Shown here piece by piece: positions 51,466-58,132 of a stretch of DNA of 64,000 bases. Numbering within the stretch: the stretch's first letter is position 1; each line of letters starts with the position of its first letter. Location of the stretch: assembly GCA_964411985.1 (NCBI GenBank), contig CAYPNF010000020.1:62001-126000 (forward strand). The letters are read 5' to 3'. This DNA comes from CAYPNF01 sp964411985. Its GTDB lineage: Bacteria > Verrucomicrobiota > Verrucomicrobiia > Limisphaerales > J093. The notes beneath the pieces are model-generated. The model searched no databases and was not told the origin of the DNA. It saw only the letters and a list, made by a program, of their open reading frames with translations. The translations under genes and the position numbers were made by a program.

Positions 51466-53022
51466 ATGAAATCGAACGACCCCCATCCCCACATCAACCC
51501 GTGGTGGATCGCCGTCGCGGTGATCCTGCCCACTTTTCTGGAGGTGCTGGACTCGACGGTGGTGAGCGTGTCCCTGAGCAGCATTGCGGGCAATCTTTCC
51601 GCCACCACCACGGAGGCGACCTGGGTGCAGACCAGCTATCTGATTTCGAACGCCGTCATATTGCCCGCCTCGGCCTGGTTCTCCTCATTTTTTGGACGGA
51701 AGCGTTTCTTGCTGGCCAGCATCGCGATCTTCACTTTGGCATCGTGTGTTTGTGGTGCCGCGTCAAGCCTGGGCGTTCTGATCGTGGCCCGCGTCATTCA
51801 GGGAGCGGGTGGCGGAGCGCTGCAGCCGCTGTCCCAAGCCATCCTGTTGGAGAGTTTTCCTCCACAAAAGCATGGCGTCGCCATGGCGGCATGGGGTTTG
51901 GGCATTGTCATTGCGCCGGTTCTTGGGCCGGTGCTGGGCGGATGGGTGACCGACGATTATTCCTGGCGGTGGTTGTTTTTCATGAATATTCCGCTGGGAT
52001 TGTTGGCTTTCTGGCTCTGCAACCGCTTTGTGTTTGACCCCGCCTATATCCGCGCTGCCAAGCCGGGTCGCATTGACGGGATCGGCTTCGGTCTGATGGC
52101 TCTTTGGCTGGGCACCTTGCAGATCGTGCTGGACAAGGGGCAGGACGCCGACTGGTTCGAGGCCGTGTGGGTGCGCTGGTTCTCGGTGATCTCCGTGGTT
52201 GGCTTCATTGGTTTTGTGTTCCGCCAGTTGCGTGGCAGCCATCCGATTGCTGACCTGCGTGTTTTCAAAAACCGCAATTTCGCCGTCGGCACCGTGTTGA
52301 TCAGCATTGCGGCCGTGGTGATTTATGGGCCGTTGACGATCTTGCCACTCTTCCTCCAGAGCCTCATGGGCTACAGCGCCTTGGACAGCGGCATGGCTCA
52401 ACTGTGGCGCGGGATCGGCACCTTCATCACCGTGCCGCTGGTCGGAATGCTGATCAATCATGTGGACAACCGGAAGATGATCGCCGGCGGCTTTCTGCTG
52501 CTCGGTCTTTCCGGCTGGGGTTATGGCGGATTCAATCTGGAGTTTGCGCGGCAGAATTTAATCTGGCCGACATTCATCCAAGGCGTGGGGTTGGGGCTGT
52601 GCATGATTCCGTTGATGACCATCGCCATGGGCATGTTGAAGAAAGAGGAGATGGGCAATGCGGCGGGGATCTTCGCCCTGGCAAGAAATCTGGCTGGAGG
52701 CGTCGGCATCTCGCTCATGGTTGCCCTGGAGACGCGCGCCGCCCAGCGGCATCAAGCCGATTTGGTGACCCATTTGACGCCGTTCGATACGGCGCTGCAA
52801 CAGGCCCAACAGGGTCTGCACGCCGCTCTGTCGGCGCAAGCCGGCCCCATGCAGGCTGGGGAGATGGCGAATGGCGTCATCTATCGCGAACTGACGCGGC
52901 AGTCGCACATGCTCAGCTACATCGACGACTTTCGCTGGCTGGCAGTCATCTGCCTCGTGGTCATCCCGCTGGCCTTTCTGCTCAAACGGGTGTTCGTCAA
53001 GGAACCGCTCGCAGTCCATTGA
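51466..53022 (+). CDS. EmrB-like multidrug efflux pump (DHA2, 14 helices)
   Basis: This 518-residue MFS protein has fourteen hydrophobic segments and the DHA2 family motifs LEVLDSTVVSVSLSSIAGNL near helix 1, GRKRFLLASIAIFTLASCVCG after helix 2, and GAGGGALQPLSQAILLESFPPQKHG. EmrB proteins export hydrophobic toxicants, uncouplers or drugs using the proton gradient, together with EmrA and an outer-membrane channel. It follows the emrA-like gene by 10 bases and precedes the channel gene by 12. The substrate cannot be inferred. Confidence 0.93.
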   Translation: MKSNDPHPHINPWWIAVAVILPTFLEVLDSTVVSVSLSSIAGNLSATTTEATWVQTSYLISNAVILPASAWFSSFFGRKRFLLASIAIFTLASCVCGAASSLGVLIVARVIQGAGGGALQPLSQAILLESFPPQKHGVAMAAWGLGIVIAPVLGPVLGGWVTDDYSWRWLFFMNIPLGLLAFWLCNRFVFDPAYIRAAKPGRIDGIGFGLMALWLGTLQIVLDKGQDADWFEAVWVRWFSVISVVGFIGFVFRQLRGSHPIADLRVFKNRNFAVGTVLISIAAVVIYGPLTILPLFLQSLMGYSALDSGMAQLWRGIGTFITVPLVGMLINHVDNRKMIAGGFLLLGLSGWGYGGFNLEFARQNLIWPTFIQGVGLGLCMIPLMTIAMGMLKKEEMGNAAGIFALARNLAGGVGISLMVALETRAAQRHQADLVTHLTPFDTALQQAQQGLHAALSAQAGPMQAGEMANGVIYRELTRQSHMLSYIDDFRWLAVICLVVIPLAFLLKRVFVKEPLAVH

Positions 53023-53034
53023 ACTTACTAGCTT

Positions 53035-54531
53035 ATGAACTCATTCACGCGTTTGAGAACCGATGCCTGCTCTGGTCTGGCGGCCTTCGCCCTGTGCATC
53101 GGCCTGATGGCGGGCTGCTCGGTTGGCCCGAATTACCGGCAGCCCAAGCTGGCAACACCTTCAAATTGGAGCGAGCCCCTCTCCGGTGGCGAAGCTGCCG
53201 CGTTGGACTGGTGGAAAAACTTCAACGACCCGCTGCTGGATTCGCTGATTGGCCAGGTCGTGAACTCCAATCTGGAGGTGCGCGTCGCCGCGGCCCGCGT
53301 GCGTGAGGCCCGCGCACAATACCGCATCGCTGCGGCCGCGCTGGGGCCTTCTGTGGGCGCATCCGGCTCCTATGCGCGCCAAAAGCAAAGCGAGAACCAG
53401 CCCATCATCGGCTCGCTGCCCCTCCCGGCGAACGTCCCTTTTGAGAACAACTATTATCAGGCGGGATTCGATGCCGCTTGGGAGATTGACCTGTTTGGGG
53501 GCACACGCCGCGCCACCGAAGCGGGCAAGGCGGAGCTGGCCGCCGCCGAGTTTGGCCTGCAACACGTGTGGATCACGATGGCGAGTGAAGTGGCGCGCAA
53601 CTATGTTGAATTGCGCGGCCACCAGCACCGGCTGGCCATCGTCCGCAAAAACGTGCAGGCACAGGAGGATGCGCTGGCGATCACTCGGGAGCGGTTCAAA
53701 AACGGGCTGACCACCGATCTTGATGTCCAACAGGCGGCCACCTTGCTGGCGACAACCCGGTCGGAAATTCCAGCGCTGGAAACACAGGTCGAGTTTGGCA
53801 TCCATCGCCTGGGCATTTTGATCGGACAACCGCCCGGCGCGCTGCGGGAGGAACTGTCCGCCGTCGCGCCGGTGCCGGTGATCTCGTCGGGAGTGCCGGT
53901 GGGACTGCCCTCGGAGTTGCTGTTGCGCCGGCCGGACATCCGGATGGCCGAGCGCCGGCTTGCGGCCGCAACCGCGCGCATTGGCGTGGCAACCGCTGAC
54001 TTGTTTCCCAAATTTTCGCTCACCGGCGTGGCGGGATTTCAAAGCGTGAGCACCAGCGATTGGTTTACGAAGGGAAGCAGCTTCTGGTCGGTTGGCCCAA
54101 CCGTGCAGTGGCGGATTTTCGACTCCGGCCGCATGCGCGCCAACATCCGCGTGCAAGACGCCCGCCAGGAACAGGCGCTGGCCGTGTATGAGCAGATTGC
54201 TTTGAACGCTTTTGAAGAAGTGGAAAACGCCCTGGTCGCTTACGCCAAGGAACAGGAGCGCCAGCGCGCTCTCGAAGAAGCGGTCTGGTCCAGCGCGGAA
54301 TCGCTTCATTTGGCGCAGCAACTTTACACCAATGGCCTGGCCAGTTTCCTGAATGTGCTCGATGCCGAACGTTCCTCCTATCGCGCGGAGGACGCGCTGG
54401 CGCAAAGCCGGTCGGCCGTGAGTCAAAACGTCATCGCGCTCTACAAGGCCCTTGGTGGCGGGTGGGATGTCGAACCGCTGGCCAGCCTTGCGGCCGATTC
54501 CAATTCAGTGCGTCAGGCAATTGGTGATTGA
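53035..54531 (+). CDS. NodT-family outer-membrane efflux lipoprotein
   Basis: This 498-residue TolC-like lipoprotein has a signal peptide with lipobox LMAGC and the NodT start SVGPNYRQPKLATPSNW. The two outer-membrane efflux repeats follow (DPLLDSLIGQVVNSNLEVRVAAARVREARAQYR; RLAAATARIGVATADLFPKFSLTGVAGFQS) and the motif YTNGLASFLNVLDAERS near the end. It closes a complete tripartite pump with the two genes before it, and the operon ends here. About 250 bases follow before the IS66 remnant. Confidence 0.93.
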   Translation: MNSFTRLRTDACSGLAAFALCIGLMAGCSVGPNYRQPKLATPSNWSEPLSGGEAAALDWWKNFNDPLLDSLIGQVVNSNLEVRVAAARVREARAQYRIAAAALGPSVGASGSYARQKQSENQPIIGSLPLPANVPFENNYYQAGFDAAWEIDLFGGTRRATEAGKAELAAAEFGLQHVWITMASEVARNYVELRGHQHRLAIVRKNVQAQEDALAITRERFKNGLTTDLDVQQAATLLATTRSEIPALETQVEFGIHRLGILIGQPPGALREELSAVAPVPVISSGVPVGLPSELLLRRPDIRMAERRLAAATARIGVATADLFPKFSLTGVAGFQSVSTSDWFTKGSSFWSVGPTVQWRIFDSGRMRANIRVQDARQEQALAVYEQIALNAFEEVENALVAYAKEQERQRALEEAVWSSAESLHLAQQLYTNGLASFLNVLDAERSSYRAEDALAQSRSAVSQNVIALYKALGGGWDVEPLASLAADSNSVRQAIGD

Positions 54532-54784
54532 ATCCTGAGATGGCGGGATTTCCATGGTCATGATTGCAGTGGATCGTTGGCAACTAACCGCCCGTGCTTC
54601 GAGACAACGGCTTTTGCAGGACCCACCCTCCAGAACGCTTTGAAAACTCCACGCTCGCGAATGGCTGGACGTTCATTCCGCAACTTCTCACGGATTCAGG
54701 GGTTTGTCTCACCAAGCGAGGTTCGAATAGTCCACCGGCAGAGTCTCCAGGATGGGCCTGAACTTGTAACAGTATAGCTCGTAC
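54532..54784. other. Gap between efflux operon and IS66 remnant
   Basis: About 250 bases without a convincing gene. It may contain the end of the IS66 element, but no inverted repeat can be paired because the other end is missing. No terminator with a T-run was seen after the efflux operon. Confidence 0.35.
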
Positions 54785-55640
54785 TCAGGGGGGCTTGTCG
54801 AGCGGGGAGAGCTTTGAAGGCTTGGACTTCTTATCCGGAGGATGCCTATAGAGGGCGGCTTGGGCGTGGACGGTATCCTTGGTGAAGAGATCCAGGAGGA
54901 AGTGGTGCGCCTTCTTGCCTTGGCGGCGGGCGGTCTCCAGCAGACTGCGGAGGACACTGTGGTTTTCCAGCCCCTGATCGGAACGGGTGCCTTGGATGAC
55001 GCGACGCATGATCACCACGGGGCGCAGACTGCGTTCGGCCAGGTTGTTGGTGGGAGGGACCTTGGGCCGATCGAAGCAGGTGAAGAGGAGTTTTTGTTCC
55101 TTGCCCCGGAGTCGCTGGCGAAAGGTCTTGGCTGGGGCATAGTGGAAGGGCCTGGCACAAAGTCGACGTAGTCTGGCCCGCAGGGCGCGACCTTGCTTTT
55201 TGGCGGCTTTGGCCCGCCAGGGACCTTGGTTGAGGCGCTGATGAGCCTGACAAGCATCGTGGATCAGGCCCTGGACCCCCTGGCAGAACTGGCGGGCCTG
55301 GGGATCGGCCCCCGGGCCCTTGAGCAGAGCCAATTCCTGGTCGAGTTCTTTGGCCTTGGTCTTCATGTGGTCGAGGCAAGATTGGCGGTACTTGGGATGA
55401 ACGCCGTTGTAGGAAGCGTAGGCGTCGGCGACCAGGACGCCGGGGAAGCGCTCGCCCAAGAGGATTTGCGCCGCCTCGGCGGAGCGGTGCGCATCCAGAT
55501 GAAAGGCGGCCAGGTCCTGATCGCCGGCAAACCAAACCCAGAAGTTGCGGCCATCGTGGCGCCAGGAGGTTTCGTCGGCGTGGGCCACGGGCAGGGAGCG
55601 GACTTTGTCCAGCAAGTCGGCATAGAGGGGCAGGCCCCGG

Positions 55641-55657
55641 AAAAAAAGGTCAGTCCG
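55641..55657 (-). repeat. RAYT-associated repeat motif, distal part
   Basis: On the minus strand this reads CGGACTGACC and a run of seven T. It is the outer part of the motif whose inner part lies at 57533-57552, the two having been separated by the IS4-family insertion. An uninterrupted copy lies at 47522. Confidence 0.6.
55648..55657 (+). repeat. Target-site duplication, left
   Basis: GGTCAGTCCG directly flanks the left inverted repeat and is repeated at 57533-57542. A nine- to ten-base duplication is usual for IS4-family elements. Confidence 0.8.
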
Positions 55658-55675
55658 GAATGGCGCTTAGTTAAG
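55658..55675 (+). repeat. Left inverted repeat of the IS4-family element
   Basis: GAATGGCGCTTAGTTAAG matches the reverse complement of the right end over all 18 bases. Confidence 0.85.
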
Positions 55676-55698
55676 GGCTCGACAATTTGGCATGTTGG

Positions 55699-57165
55699 TT
55701 AGAGGTGATAACGGTTGCGGTGAAGGATTTCCGGGTACTTTTTCCGGTGACGGGTCAGAAGTGGGTACGGTTTAGGTCGACGCTTGAGCGCGCGCGGCTC
55801 TCTTCGGCCAGGCCGCAGGGGCACCTCATCCTCGGCGATCATGCGGTACATGTCCTCTTCTAGCCTGCGGCGCCGCTTTAGGGTGGAGGCTCGCAACAAG
55901 GCTTCTCCGTACGCATGCATGGCCGAGAGGGTTCCGGCAAAACTGATGCGCTCGATCCGGCGTCCATGTCGGCGGGCGGCCTCCAAGGCCGTGCGCCGTA
56001 CCAGGTTGTGCACCAGAAGATGCATCCGCATCTCCCGTTCCACCGTTTCCGGGGTTTTACAGCTCAAGTGGTCCATCTGCAGGATCGATTTGATGTCGCG
56101 GAAACTCAGTTCCATGTTCCAACGCCGCAAATAGAGCTTGGTCAGCTCCGCCGCCGGATACCGGATCGGATCCAAGAGGGTGGTCACCAAGAGGACCGAG
56201 CGAGTGCGAAAGCCGCGGACATGCGCCCGAACTTTGAGGACCCTCACCGTCACGGTATCGGGGAGCCGATCCCACTCTGGAGCCGAGAGGTACTTGGGAC
56301 GGCAAGCTCCTTTGGACCAAGTCACCAAGCGCTCGTTCTTTCCCAGCGGCTTGCCTCGGCGCAAGTCGATCTTCCGGCTGGCCGTGTTCGCCCGAAAAAC
56401 CGCGTGGAGGCCGAGTCGAACGCACTGAGCCAAGACCACAAAGTTGCCAAACCCCCGGTCGCCCAAGAGCACTTCACCCCGACGTAGAGACTCGAGTAAG
56501 CCGGGCAAGAGGCTCAATTCGTGCTGATACCAGTGGCCCGTGATCCAGGTGCGGATCAAACCTGTGCTCAGGCAGAAGAAGGCTAGGAGCCGGGCGATGG
56601 GAAAACCGCACCCCGGCTTCTGAACGCGCGGTTGCGGGTAGAGGGCTTGATTCTCCGGGGTGTCGGCCATCGTAAAGCAGGTGCCATCCAGGACGCTTAC
56701 GCGATGGCCGCACCAGAGGTCGCCTTCGGTGATCAGGCTCTGGGCATCCTGGAGCAGGTCCTGGTGGATGGAGTCCAGGCGATCCAGGGGCAGTTTGCCA
56801 CGGGCGGTGCAATAGGGGCCGGTGTCGTCGGCGGGGGGCGGTTGGTCCCGGGAGATGCGCAGGGCTCGCGCCTGGCGAACGGCGTCCCGGCAGGAGGAGC
56901 CGGCCTGGGCACTCTGCCACAGGAAGGTCCAGAAGGTGAGCCAGAGGGGCCAGCGGCGGGTGCGCGAGAAGTCGCCCTCGTCCTCTTGGGAAAAGCGATG
57001 GGCTGGGATCCAGACCGAGCAGAGGAGCTGGAGTTGGTGAAGGGAGTCCTGGGCCAGAGCCTGGAACTTTCTGGCATGGTGTTCGAAGTCATCGGACCAC
57101 GCGGGGAAAAAGGGTGTCGCCAGAAGACAGTGTCTATACTGTCCTATGGTTTGACAACTTGGCAA
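55699..57165 (-). CDS. IS4-family DDE transposase
   Basis: The 488-residue product has the N-terminal pattern SCQTIGQYRHCLLATPFF, SVLDGTCFTMADTPENQ with the first Asp, LLGDRGFGNFVVL with the second, and the YREK signature of the IS4 family in LYLRRWNMELSFRDIK (Tyr-x2-Arg-x3-Glu-x6-Lys). All catalytic residues are intact, so it is probably active. No ATG is available near the N-terminus. The TTG at 57165 gives a family-like start and avoids overlap with the divergent passenger gene, whereas an upstream TTG at 57315 would overlap it by 129 bases. Confidence 0.9.
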   Translation of the reverse strand: MPSCQTIGQYRHCLLATPFFPAWSDDFEHHARKFQALAQDSLHQLQLLCSVWIPAHRFSQEDEGDFSRTRRWPLWLTFWTFLWQSAQAGSSCRDAVRQARALRISRDQPPPADDTGPYCTARGKLPLDRLDSIHQDLLQDAQSLITEGDLWCGHRVSVLDGTCFTMADTPENQALYPQPRVQKPGCGFPIARLLAFFCLSTGLIRTWITGHWYQHELSLLPGLLESLRRGEVLLGDRGFGNFVVLAQCVRLGLHAVFRANTASRKIDLRRGKPLGKNERLVTWSKGACRPKYLSAPEWDRLPDTVTVRVLKVRAHVRGFRTRSVLLVTTLLDPIRYPAAELTKLYLRRWNMELSFRDIKSILQMDHLSCKTPETVEREMRMHLLVHNLVRRTALEAARRHGRRIERISFAGTLSAMHAYGEALLRASTLKRRRRLEEDMYRMIAEDEVPLRPGRREPRALKRRPKPYPLLTRHRKKYPEILHRNRYHL

Positions 57166-57186
57166 GATCGTTTTAGAACCAAGGGT

Positions 57187-57522
57187 ATGAAATCCAATCC
57201 TGGGGCTCCGGAGCCCTACCGGCAGTTGAGAGCTCGGCTGGGGAGAGTCGGCTGGGTGGCGTTGGGAAGCCTGGTGGAGCGAGGCGAACCCGGTCAAGGA
57301 GGTCCCCGCTACCAATGGTCACGGCGAGTGGAGGGCAGAACCGTGACCGTCGCCCTGAGCAAGGAGCAGTTCGCCTGGCTGCAAGAGGCGATCCAGAATC
57401 AGCGGGAGGCCTGGGAGATTCTCTCCCAGATGCATGCCCTCACCCTCGAGTATATGTGGAAAACGATTCCGGGCACCTCGCGACGTAAACGACTCACCAA
57501 GAAAACCTTGGGTCTTAACTAA
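57187..57522 (+). CDS. Small IS passenger protein (DUF6788-like)
   Basis: The 111-residue protein is basic and helical, with the core VTVALSKEQFAWLQEAIQNQREAWEILSQMHALTLEYM and a basic end SRRKRLTKK. It resembles small DUF6788-type proteins that are often encoded beside transposases, though I cannot confirm the family without a search. It runs divergently from the transposase with about 20 bases between starts, and its stop lies in the right inverted repeat. Both facts make it part of the element. A regulatory or DNA-binding role is conceivable, but unproven. Confidence 0.72.
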   Translation: MKSNPGAPEPYRQLRARLGRVGWVALGSLVERGEPGQGGPRYQWSRRVEGRTVTVALSKEQFAWLQEAIQNQREAWEILSQMHALTLEYMWKTIPGTSRRKRLTKKTLGLN

Positions 57523-57531
57523 GCGCCATTC
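57514..57531 (-). repeat. Right inverted repeat of the IS4-family element
   Basis: CTTAACTAAGCGCCATTC on the plus strand is the perfect reverse complement of the left repeat. The TAA of the passenger gene lies inside it. Confidence 0.85.
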
Positions 57532-57532
57532 G

Positions 57533-57542
57533 GGTCAGTCCG
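57533..57542 (+). repeat. Target-site duplication, right
   Basis: GGTCAGTCCG repeats the sequence at 55648-55657 directly outside the right inverted repeat. Confidence 0.8.
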
Positions 57543-57552
57543 CTAATCGTGA
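57533..57552 (-). repeat. RAYT-associated repeat motif, proximal part
   Basis: On the minus strand this reads TCACGATT, AG, CGGACTGACC, the same as the uninterrupted copy at 47522 apart from the two spacer bases. It lies 43 bases before the start of the RAYT N-terminal fragment and points away from it. Confidence 0.65.
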
Positions 57553-57594
57553 TTCTACTTGAGTTTCACGTTGGAGCGGCATTGAGTCAGGAGG

Positions 57595-57726
57595 ATGTCA
57601 CGGCCTGTTCGCATGGAGTATCCAGGAGCGGTGCATCACGTTCTGGCGCGAGGGAACCAGGGGCGGAGAGGGGTGGCGGATGGCGGCGGACGGAAGAAGT
57701 GGATCGCCACTCTGCGCGAGGTCTAG
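57595..57726 (+). pseudogene. RAYT N-terminal remnant
   Basis: Forty-three codons read MSRPVRMEYPGAVHHVLARG and then NQGRRGVADGGRKKWIATLR before a stop. This matches the N-terminus of RAYT/IS200-like transposases (R-P-x-R-x-E-x-P-G-A-x-x-H-V). The family's typical segment of Ala-Asp-Asp-Arg residues seems to have lost a few codons after GNQG. The catalytic HUH region does not follow. An AGGAGG sequence directly precedes the ATG. Confidence 0.75.
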
Positions 57727-58132
57727 CGGCGAACGGGTTGGCGGATTGCTCTGACAGGATCAACAGTGGCCGACACCAGATACGATGGAATCCCATCCTG
57801 TAAATCCTGCTCATCCTGTTGGAAAAGAAAGCCGTTCGAGGCACATCTCCCTGGTCTACAGTGTTCGGATTCGACAACCAGGATGGACTTGGGCCATGTC
57901 CTGACTCTTGAATCGAGAAAAGGGGTCCGCCCTAGTATGGTTCATGTGCGAGATTGACCACCACCCTCGGAACCAGGAAGACCTCGCGCGATGCCGCGCA
58001 AGATCCGAGTACAATACCCCGGGGCCATCAATCACGGCCTGAGCCTGGGCGCCCGCAGGGAGAGTGCTGAAGGGTGATCCGGACAAGTTGACGATAGCGG
58101 CGCGGCTGAGAAGGGAGACAACGCTTTCGCTC
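57727..58132. other. Intergenic region after the RAYT fragment
   Basis: About 400 bases lie between the RAYT fragment and the stop of the glycosidase-like gene. It contains a nine-base phased triple repeat at 57795. The remainder may be decayed RAYT or element sequence. I see no gene. Confidence 0.4.
57795..57819 (+). repeat. Nine-base phased triple repeat (ATCCTG type)
   Basis: Three ATCCTG cores follow each other at exact nine-base phase: ATCCTGTAA, ATCCTGCTC, ATCCTGT. Similar phrases occur between genes of many bacteria in this part of the tree, by my recollection. It resembles the CGAAT triple at 34968 in period but not in sequence. Confidence 0.6.

Larger units (their letters stand above)
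54785..55657 (-). pseudogene. IS66-family transposase (TnpC) C-terminal remnant
   Basis: The frame encodes the DDE half of IS66 TnpC: GLPLYADLLDKVRSLPVAHADETSWRHDGRNFWVWF, GVLVADAYASYNG, and the end region NNLAERSLRPVVIMRRVIQGTRSDQGLENHSVLRSL with a basic tail. The N-terminal half and the tnpA/tnpB genes are absent. Just before the IS4-family insertion site the frame would already run into a TAG if the insertion is removed. The remnant was therefore broken before that element arrived. Confidence 0.85.
55658..57532. mobile_element. Complete IS4-family insertion sequence with divergent passenger gene
   Basis: The element of about 1875 bases is bounded by perfect 18-base inverted repeats and by a duplicated GGTCAGTCCG. 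It carries an IS4-type transposase on the minus strand and a 111-residue divergent gene whose TAA stop lies within the right inverted repeat. Right-end placement is uncertain by one base. The intact repeats and duplication suggest a recent insertion. Confidence 0.88.

Noticed and set aside
50376..51611. Minus-strand open frame of 411 codons over the emrA-like gene
   Set aside because: Antisense shadow of the adaptor coiled-coil region.
53161..54426. Minus-strand open frame of 421 codons inside the NodT-type gene
   Set aside because: Antisense shadow rich in Arg/Gln/His with no domain; the plus-strand gene is clear.
57549..57803. Plus-strand frame of 84 codons right of the IS4-family element
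   Set aside because: It runs out of frame with the RAYT fragment and has no features of its own.
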